NCBI GenBank assembly: GCA_964058845.1
Contig: CAXKVR010000552.1
Coordinates: 1 to 60,360, forward strand
Direction: 5' to 3'
Source of the DNA: Carex sylvatica
Taxonomy: Eukaryota > Streptophyta > Magnoliopsida > Poales > Cyperaceae
DNA: 60,360 nt
In this document: positions 53,397-60,360 of the stretch, in pieces
Layout: each line of letters starts with the position of its first letter
Position numbering within the stretch: the first letter of the stretch is position 1
Translations under genes and position numbers: made by a program
Notes under the pieces: model-generated
Database searches by the model: none
Told to the model about the DNA's origin: nothing
The model's input: the letters and a program-made list of their open reading frames with translations, nothing else

Positions 53397-54560
53397 TATG
53401 GCTTGTATGTAAGATCTTTCTCCCTTCTGTTATAACATGGAAAGATAGATCTAGTGATGCAAGAAATTCCCAAAGCAACTGGTTCTGTAATCTGTTTACG
53501 TTTCTTGATTGGTTTCTTTTTCCCCTTCTAATTGCTTCTTGGCTTCTTGGTTTTTTTTTTTTATATGTGGGATCTGTAATACGATACGCTTCCAAAAGGA
53601 ATGAGTTAATTGAACTACTTTTTTTTTCTGCATTGTAACTCATGAGTTCATTAATATTGAGATAATTGCTTTAACTTAAGAGCTGTTTGTAATTGAGTTG
53701 ATTAATAATTGCTTTTAGAGTGTTTCTCTGATTTCTCTGATTTGTAATTGAGTTGATTAATAATGAGATAATTGGTTTAAAAACCATAAAATTGCTTGAA
53801 TCTTGTTTCTTGTTTACCCAATTTTGGAGGACCGACTGTATCTGATCTTACAGTTTTAATCAAAAAAATTTGTTGTTTGTTTTCTATTTAACATCTTTTA
53901 ATTAGTAGTCTACAATAACATCTAAATAATTAGTAAATTTAAGAGTGACATGATGCTCCTTTGGTGTTTCTGACAATTAAAGGTAAAAGAAGTGTGTTAG
54001 AATTGCCAAACCAATATTCCAGAAAATTTAGAATATAGAAAATTAAGCAGCCCCATAGTCGATGCCATGCTAAATTGCTAATGGCAAACATGGCCAGTTT
54101 GGTTAAGTAGTTTGCTTTTATGTTTACTATCTGTTGTTTGGTTTACCAGTGTCAGGTGTGTGATACATTACCTGGTGCTTTGAATGGACTTTGCCTCTTT
54201 TTGAAAAAAAAAAAAAATTGCTAATGGCCATTTCGTGGAATTGTAATTGATATAATTTTATTTTCTGAATTGGTCCACTGGTATAATTTTATCTGATGTC
54301 AACATTATTATACTAGAGCCGGCCACTAGCAAACAAACAAACAAAATAAGTATCACTGGTACAAGGCTTAGCACCACAATATTTGGTATGTGAAACATAA
54401 CTGGAGTTTTGGGATATATTATCCTCATATTTGAAGCTTAATCTAAAGTCCTGGTATTCAGTGCTGATCAGCAAATATTTCTACCAGTGGTTCAGTTGGG
54501 GTTCCTCTGACAAGGGAAAATTACCAAGGACCTAAAATTTACACAACAACCCCTCAAGTT
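53397..54560 (+). other. 3' UTR and flank of gene I
   Basis: UTR: AACTGGTTCTGTAATCTG, TTTCTTGATTGG, TATGTGGGATCTG. A TTGAGTTGATTAATAAT block is repeated (53693 and 53748). Flank: GTATGTGAAACATAACTGGA near 54383, GTGGTTCAGTTGGGG near 54487. Confidence 0.55.
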
Positions 54561-55930
54561 ATAATAATTACGCTTTGGTCCCTGTCATCAGAAAACCTCG
54601 TACGAGAAAGGTTTACAAAAATTGAAGACATTAACTGTCATACAAAGATGATTTAGAGAAACGTATTAGGAGTTGGCATGAGTTAACTTTCAATCTCAGA
54701 AAGTGGACACAAGAAAATCAATGTTCATTACACAAAATTACTGAACCACGCAAAGCAACGAAAGATAAAAGAAAATTATACCAGTACGTGGTCAAGTGAT
54801 CAACAATTAACCAGCAATTCGATTTCACAAGCAAGGAAATCAACAAAATGCAGATAAGGGCAATTTCTTGCTTTTTGACTTATTTAATTGTATCTTATTT
54901 TTAATTTATCAATAAAATATAAAATTAGAAGCTTGATCCTATCTTATTTAAAAAAAAAAAAAAAAAACATTCTGTTAAAATGTGTAACATATCTCCATTG
55001 CTTCCTAAAGCCGGAGGCGTAGAATGTGTAGAATTTTTTTTTTTTTTTTTTTTTTTTTTGGTGCTGCTGAAGGTTTTGCAGTACATCATCCAACAGAAGG
55101 TGTCCAGTAGGTTGTACTAATTTAGGTCAACATTAGGCCACAATTGAAAATTTGAAATGCTTACATCAACATTATAATTTAGGTCACAATAGAGAGGTGG
55201 TGGCTTTTTTTTAAATTTTTTTATTTTTTATGTGCAGTTCTAACAATTAACTAATAGTTGTAATCTATCCTACGATACATGTAAGATTGGTAATAAGTAT
55301 CTTAATCTGATTTGAATTTTCATGAATAAATACTCTTGCGGATCTCAAAGATGTACATGATAGCTTGTTGCATCTTAGTAGAGAATTTATATTATTTATT
55401 AGATTAATTCGCCTTTCGATCTAATAATATTCAAATTTGAAATTTGTTAAACATTTGATTAACAATCACTATATTAAATATATTTTGTTGTCTTTAACGA
55501 TTTTTGACTTCTGAACTATAGGAGATAGGAAATTATGTATTGGTTAGTCAAAAAAGGTTAATTCACAAGTCTTCCTTGATATTAATTGGTTAGCCAAAAG
55601 AAGTACAAATTTAATCTAAAAAATATATTAAATTTTCTACAATGACAGACTTTCAAAAAAAAAAAAAAAACTATAATGAATATAGGTTTATCCACAACTG
55701 CAAAACAATACAGTTTGTTTAATATAATAATTAATTTTATATATCAAACAGGGTTGGAATGAGAAATAATACCAAAGAAGAAAGCGTGGTGGAAACAAGC
55801 ACAATTGAAAGGAAACTAAGCCACTCCTATAATTTTTTTAAAATAAAATAAAATATTCATTATTCATTTTCCCAACTGGTATATTACTTGGCCATCAAGC
55901 AGCTGGAACTTGGCAACCACGCATACTGAA
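54561..55930. other. Intergenic, AT-rich
   Basis: No gene seen. Long T run at about 55028-55060 and A runs at 54950 and 55655; only simple sequence. Confidence 0.5.
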
Positions 55931-56012
55931 ATCTATAAATATTTATACTTGAAGAGGAAAAATTAAATTCCATCCTCCAAAATCAACAATCCAGCTAGCA
56001 TCTTAATTAGCA
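55931..56012 (+). promoter_or_regulatory. Core promoter of the small gene at 56013
   Basis: TATA box TCTATAAATATTTATAC at about 55931-55947, 66-80 bases before the ATG. Confidence 0.5.
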
Positions 56013-56333
56013 ATGCGTCGCGAGGGCCGGCAACACGGGTACGTCTGTACCCATGCCATCCTATCAGAATCAGAGCCTTGTGTAGATATCGATGCATCAT
56101 CGGCAGATTATCAGACAAGAACAAGAAATGTGAAGAATAAACTGAGCAGCACCCCCGTTGCAGGGGTGTTTGCGAAGGTGTCCAGAAAACCGACCAATCA
56201 CTCAAAATTCACCGGAAAATGCAGCAAGCAGATGTGTGTGTCGTGCCGTGAGGTGCCGGCTTCCAAATCCAAGAACAAGTCCAAGGGAATGCGCAAATTC
56301 AGATTTATTATGGATGATGAATGCAAAATTTAA
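56013..56333 (+). CDS. Small conserved plant protein, MRREGRQHG family (106 aa)
   Basis: Starts MRREGRQHGYVCTHAILSES and contains AGVFAKVSRKPTNHSKFTGK, then CSKQMCVSCREVPASKSKNK and KGMRKFRF. I remember a family of short uncharacterised plant proteins with the same MRR-GRQHG start, the KPTNHSKFTGKC block, a C-x2-C pair and a CKSKDKAKG-like lysine stretch. It is basic and has no signal peptide. The possible zinc-binding cysteines (C-x4-C-x2-C here) are only suggested. The end, MDDECKI, looks shorter than in relatives, but TATA box, ATG and frame are clean. Function unknown. Confidence 0.65.
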   Translation: MRREGRQHGYVCTHAILSESEPCVDIDASSADYQTRTRNVKNKLSSTPVAGVFAKVSRKPTNHSKFTGKCSKQMCVSCREVPASKSKNKSKGMRKFRFIMDDECKI

Positions 56334-58406
56334 GGTGTCAAAAATGTTTTTCTAGTTTTACGTACCCTTTTTGTTGTAAGATCGATCCCAAGATTAGAGA
56401 TCATGTTTTGTTTACTAATCCTTTTAATTTGGAACCTGCATCAATTGAATTCTGCTTAATTAAAATTGTTCTCACTTTAAGTTACAGATCAGCTTTGGCT
56501 TGTAATATAAGTGTGAGATATGTCAAAACTAGCAAGAAATTAAGAAACATTAAAAATACATTATTTGATTCCCCTGTGATATCTCGAAATTTATTGAGCT
56601 ACCACCTCAATATGTCGAAATTCTGAGCTAACTATTGATTTCTAAAAAAATATATATAATGTGACCACGAATGCATCACCAATCTACGCATGACCAAGGA
56701 ATCAGTGGAGGAGCCACATGCCTATCTCTAAATTTTAAAAAACGATACTAAATTTATATATAGTTGGTTTGGATATGGAAAATAAATATGCTGTGATCCA
56801 TAGGAATTGCAGCGATCCTGTAATTTCAAATTCAACCTTTCATTTGTTTTGAGATTCATGCATGAAAATAATTTTTATTGAGATTCGGGCATTTAGAAAA
56901 ATGAAAGGTTTGATTTGGAATAACTAAGAACCTGCAATTCCTTTTGAATCGCAACAGATTTATTTCCTTGGATATGAGTTTTGCATACTTCTTAATTTGA
57001 GTTTTGCTTACCCTTAACTAAGTCTAAATTCTCGACCAATAAAATTGGATGAGTCACTACAAATTTAGTAATTTTTTATCACTCTATTTCGATATAAAAC
57101 AATAAGAGGAGAGAGATTAAGAATTGTCTCACAGTGAAACCACAATAAACATGTTACTTTTATTTCAAAAAAATTGGCTAAAATGTTTTATAAAATAATA
57201 TCTGAAACTTAATGTAATTAATGCATTGAATTATTTTATGAAGTTTAATTATTAAAAATGAGCTGAAATTTAAAGAACAATTTTGTGAACTATGCTTCAA
57301 AGTAAAATTTGATACTTCAATGTTATGGAGATTCTTTAGTAGTCACTACCAAGTTTAAAAAAAAAAAAATGATTTAGATTAATTTTTAATCTTAATAATT
57401 TTTTGAAAAAAAATGAGTTTACGATCTAATTCGGCCGATTCCATATGATGTTTTTGATTTTGATTCATGATCAATTACCAATTATGGTTCCAATAAAAAT
57501 TATTTAATAATATATATTTTTTTAAAAGAGGCTTAAAAGCCCATATCCATTACTAAAAACATAAAATTACATGAAATTATTTAATAATATATTAATAAAT
57601 ATTTTAATAATTTAAGCAAAACAATAATAATATTATTTTTTTGCTTGCATCTGATGATCGAATATCCTGACTATATCACTGGAGTCATGTGCAGTACCAA
57701 TCTGCGCATGAGTTTTCAATCCAATTTGACCAAATTTGCTCAGAACATGCTAACATCATAATTTTTTTTAAATCAATGACCAAATGTGGGTTATTCCTGC
57801 AGCTGCTTATGCGCCTCTCTCCAAACGCGTTGAATCACAGATTTTTCTCCACTTTTCTTAGTCGTCTTCCCTCTCATAGATTTATGCTGCTTCTCGCTGC
57901 TTTAATTTCTCATTTTCGTTTGAAGAGAGAGACGAAATATTTGGTATCTTAGAGAAAAGAGAACATAGACGGACTAAAGAGACAAAAATAAAGAGCATAA
58001 TAGTCAATAAAAAATTTTAATTAATACTGTACAATAACTTTTTACGTTTAAAAAAATATTATTTAATTATTTTTGGAGAAATTTAATATGTTATAGAGTT
58101 AGATTGGACAAATATGTGAGTATGTATGATTTTTAAGGATAAATGTGTAATTATTGATTTTGAAAGGATTAATATGTAATATTGAAACTTTTGAGGGATA
58201 TACATGAAATTGCCCATTTATTTTAAATTAAGTTAATAGGCCAACTGGATTCCACTCCACTTTACTCTTTCAGTCTTCCCAAAGTCTTCCCCTCTTCTCT
58301 CTTTCACGATTTGTGACTCTTTCTTTCATATCTAAATATCGCTAAAGAAACCGGCAGATTGTTTCGATTTAGCTTCGATCTTTTAACAAATTGGTTTAAT
58401 TGAAAG
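56334..58406. other. Intergenic, AT-rich
   Basis: No gene seen. 58020-58215 looks like an old transposon end (GAGGGATATACATGAAATTG; compare GAGGGGTGTACATAAAATT near 10407). 57790-57930 is less AT-rich but holds only short frames. 58250-58406 has CTTTCTTTC-type pyrimidine tracts, probably the NLR 5' leader. Confidence 0.45.
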
Positions 58407-60360
58407 ATGGCCGAGGCTATAGTTAGTTTTGTATTGGGTAAGCTGTCAGATGCTGCTGTTAAGAAGTTTCTACTATTACACGGCGTTGGCGAGCAAGTGG
58501 AGAAATTAAGTGGTGAGCTCAGGTGGATTCAGGCTTTTCTTAAAGATGCCGACATGAAGCGTATTGTAAATGAGACGGAGAAGATTTGGGTGAGAGAGGT
58601 CAGAGATGTTGCTTACGACATAGAAGATGTGATAGACAATGCCTTATTACTGAAGGTTCCCGAGAAGCGAAGAGGAATTGTTGGGGCTGCTAAAAGGATG
58701 TGGAGTAAGCCCAAAAATCTCTCAGCTTCGCATGACCTTGCTGATGAGATGAATCAAATCCTGGCACGGATTGGGCAGATCAATGAAAGGAGAGAGAGAT
58801 ACGGAATTAACTCTTTGGGTGAAGGCAGTGGACAGCGGCCGATGCTACCGATCAGGCCCCCTGTGCTACCTGAGATCGATGATCCTAATGTTGTCGGCTT
58901 CGATCGTGACAGGGACAACATCGTAAATCAATTGCTTGACACAAGCATTAAAAGGCCCGCTGTCATCTCAATTGTGGGACCTGGTGGGCTTGGAAAAACA
59001 ACTATTGCTCGAAAAGTCTACAATAGGTAAATATGATTATATGAAGCAACTGTGTCAAAAATAGCTAGATTTCCTGATTCATTTAATTGTGGGACCTGGA
59101 TACCCTTTTCAGAGTTTGAAATTTATAGATTTTCAGATTCATTTAATTTACCAGTTCGTCTATCAGTATCACTAGATTTTAGCCAGACCAATTTTTTGTT
59201 TGTAATTAAATAAGAAAATTACTCTCCTACCTTAATGTCAATCTAATTTTTTTTGGAAACACAATCAATGCTTATTTTTTAGGATTCTGGTAAATCTTGT
59301 GAAAGTTTTAGAGAGAGTTGTGTTATCTTTTAATTGTGATCATTTTACTTGTTGATACTCTGGTAGATTTTTACAAAAAATAGTATTAAGGATTAAGTAG
59401 AGATGGCAAACTAGGTAAATTACCCTTTAGCGACTAGATGATTAGAAAGATAAAACTAAATTCTCTTGTTAAAGAAATAAAGTCTGAGAACCAGGTTCTA
59501 TGATAATATATATGTACAAGTACCAATTATAGGAGCAGAGGAATGTGATATGATTCAAACTATCTGCTTTTTTTTTGTGTACAGCAACGATGTCAAAAGA
59601 TGGTTTAACGTTCGCATATGGGTAACTATCTCTCAAGAGTTCAAACTGATGGATATTTTGAGGAAGATAATAGAGCAAGTCGAGCCTCTCTCTCAAAACG
59701 ATCTAGAAGGTGGAGTAGAGTATTTACTTACAAAGCTTTACAAAACTTTTAATGGTGAGAAGTACACTATAGAAGACCATTTACGTCCAAACTCTCATGA
59801 CCCTCAAGCTATCAAAAACCCAATGAAGTACCTTCTAGTCCTAGATGATATGTGGAGAAGTGATCTATGGACTCAAATTGGTGGAGTGCTACCTGATGCA
59901 GGGATTGGAAGTAGAGTAATCGTAACTACTAGAATCCAAAACATTATCGATGATGCTGAACCATATAAACTTCCATATTTAACTGAGAAACCGAGCCTAG
60001 AGCTATTGCTGAAAAAGGCTCTTCTTAATCGAGATTTGAGTGAAGGGTTTCCCGATGAACTTTATGAGGTTGGAAAACAATTTGTTAAAAAATGTGGTGG
60101 ATTACCCCTTGCATTGCTGGTTTTAGGAGGTCTATTATCAAAAAAACCTGCAAATTATGCTGCTTGGAGTAAAATGTTGCAAACTATGAACTGGGGTACT
60201 GACGGGAGAGATTGTACTGAGATCATGGCCACCAGCTACAATGACTTGCCATTTGTTCTCAAATCTTGTTTCATGTACTTTGCGGCTTTTCCTGAAGATT
60301 ATGAAATCGATGCTAAAAAGTTATTGCGGTTGTGGGTTGCTGAGGGGTTCATACCGGCAG
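58407..60360 (+). CDS. CC-NLR disease-resistance protein (5' part, runs off the window)
   Basis: Intracellular immune receptor of the coiled-coil class. Exon 1 58407-59026, intron to the acceptor TACAG at 59584, exon 2 from 59585 past the window end; the joined frame gives 465 residues so far. Motifs: Rx-type N-terminus with EDVID at 73-77 (YDIEDVIDNA), P-loop GPGGLGKTT at 191-199, RNBS-A RWFNVRIWVTIS, kinase-2 LLVLDDMW at 290-297, RNBS-B GSRVIVTTR at 315-323, GGLPLAL at 378-384, RNBS-D CFMYFAAFPEDYEI. The Trp after LDD is the mark of non-TIR NLRs. The MHD motif and LRRs lie beyond the window. The intron splits the gene just after the P-loop. No damage seen. Confidence 0.92.

Noticed and set aside
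56321..56626. 101-codon frame after the MRREGRQHG gene
   Set aside because: Lies in AT-rich 3' flank, overlaps the end of the real gene in another frame and has no domain.
1..60360. CRISPR arrays, rRNA or tRNA genes
   Set aside because: No regular spacer-repeat array and no tRNA or rRNA motif noticed by eye. The tandem repeats present are plant satellite or coding repeats. A tRNAscan run would be decisive.

Overview
This is nuclear DNA of a flowering plant. It is AT-rich, with spliced genes (GT-AG introns), TATA-box promoters, many short inverted-repeat transposons, a decayed Ty1/copia element, a Mutator-type element, an F-box gene and a CC-NLR resistance gene. The broken sterol-reductase (DIMINUTO/DWF1) copy resembles grass versions as I remember them, so a monocot is my best guess. 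The species cannot be told from the sequence.

The main content is a dispersed cluster of small genes that I do not recognise. Nine copies are readable: A 1269-1685 (+), B 4137-4481 (+), C 11196-11528 (+), D 15155-15397 (-), E 24091-24480 (-), F 27596-28039 (+), G 47186-47608 (+), H 50828-51325 (-) and I 53004-53396 (+). There are also two relics: a promoter-only piece at 6291-6445 and a 3'-end-only piece at 44690-45190. Each readable copy encodes 80-165 residues: a helical N-terminal half with a loose core (DA..C..A..VEAEYN.VQQGI, then A.ENL..A...F..V..NAR.F), followed by an acidic tail built from an APEETVEHN-like 11-residue repeat. The distal promoter, the TATA region, the 5' leader next to the ATG and several hundred bases of 3' flank are more alike between copies than the proteins are. 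The C-terminal ends have been reshaped repeatedly by small indels, and D carries an in-frame stop.

Layout. 1-340: 3' end of an unknown gene. 1-6.3 kb: copies A and B. 6.3-9.7 kb: promoter relic, then the dead DWF1 copy. 10.8-17.8 kb: copy C, a 1.45 kb Mutator-like element with a perfect 9-bp target duplication, copy D, and two large foldback elements inserted in D's promoter. 18-21 kb: AT-rich DNA with small repeats. 21.2-22.6 kb: F-box/DUF295 gene. 23.5-28.3 kb: divergent pair E and F. 28.9-30.4 kb: an orphan PHD-finger exon. 30.5-42.8 kb: copia debris followed by a 3.85 kb unit repeated three and a bit times. Each full unit holds a copia integrase fragment, a MITE, a GTACCCG-type repeat and a six-exon gene that I read as an Alfin-like N-terminal-domain protein lacking the PHD finger. 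Units 1 and 2 look intact; unit 3 has lost its ATG and its second half. 43.4-53.6 kb: duplicated intergenic block, relic J, and copies G, H and I. 56.0 kb: a small gene of a conserved plant family. 58.4 kb to the end: the first two exons of an NLR gene that runs off the window.

The small-gene cluster has grown by local duplication in both orientations, and MITEs have landed in its promoters several times. One MITE family sits both in the promoter of B and in front of the Alfin-like genes. All statements about homology come from reading the sequence and from remembered family features. No search or alignment program was run.
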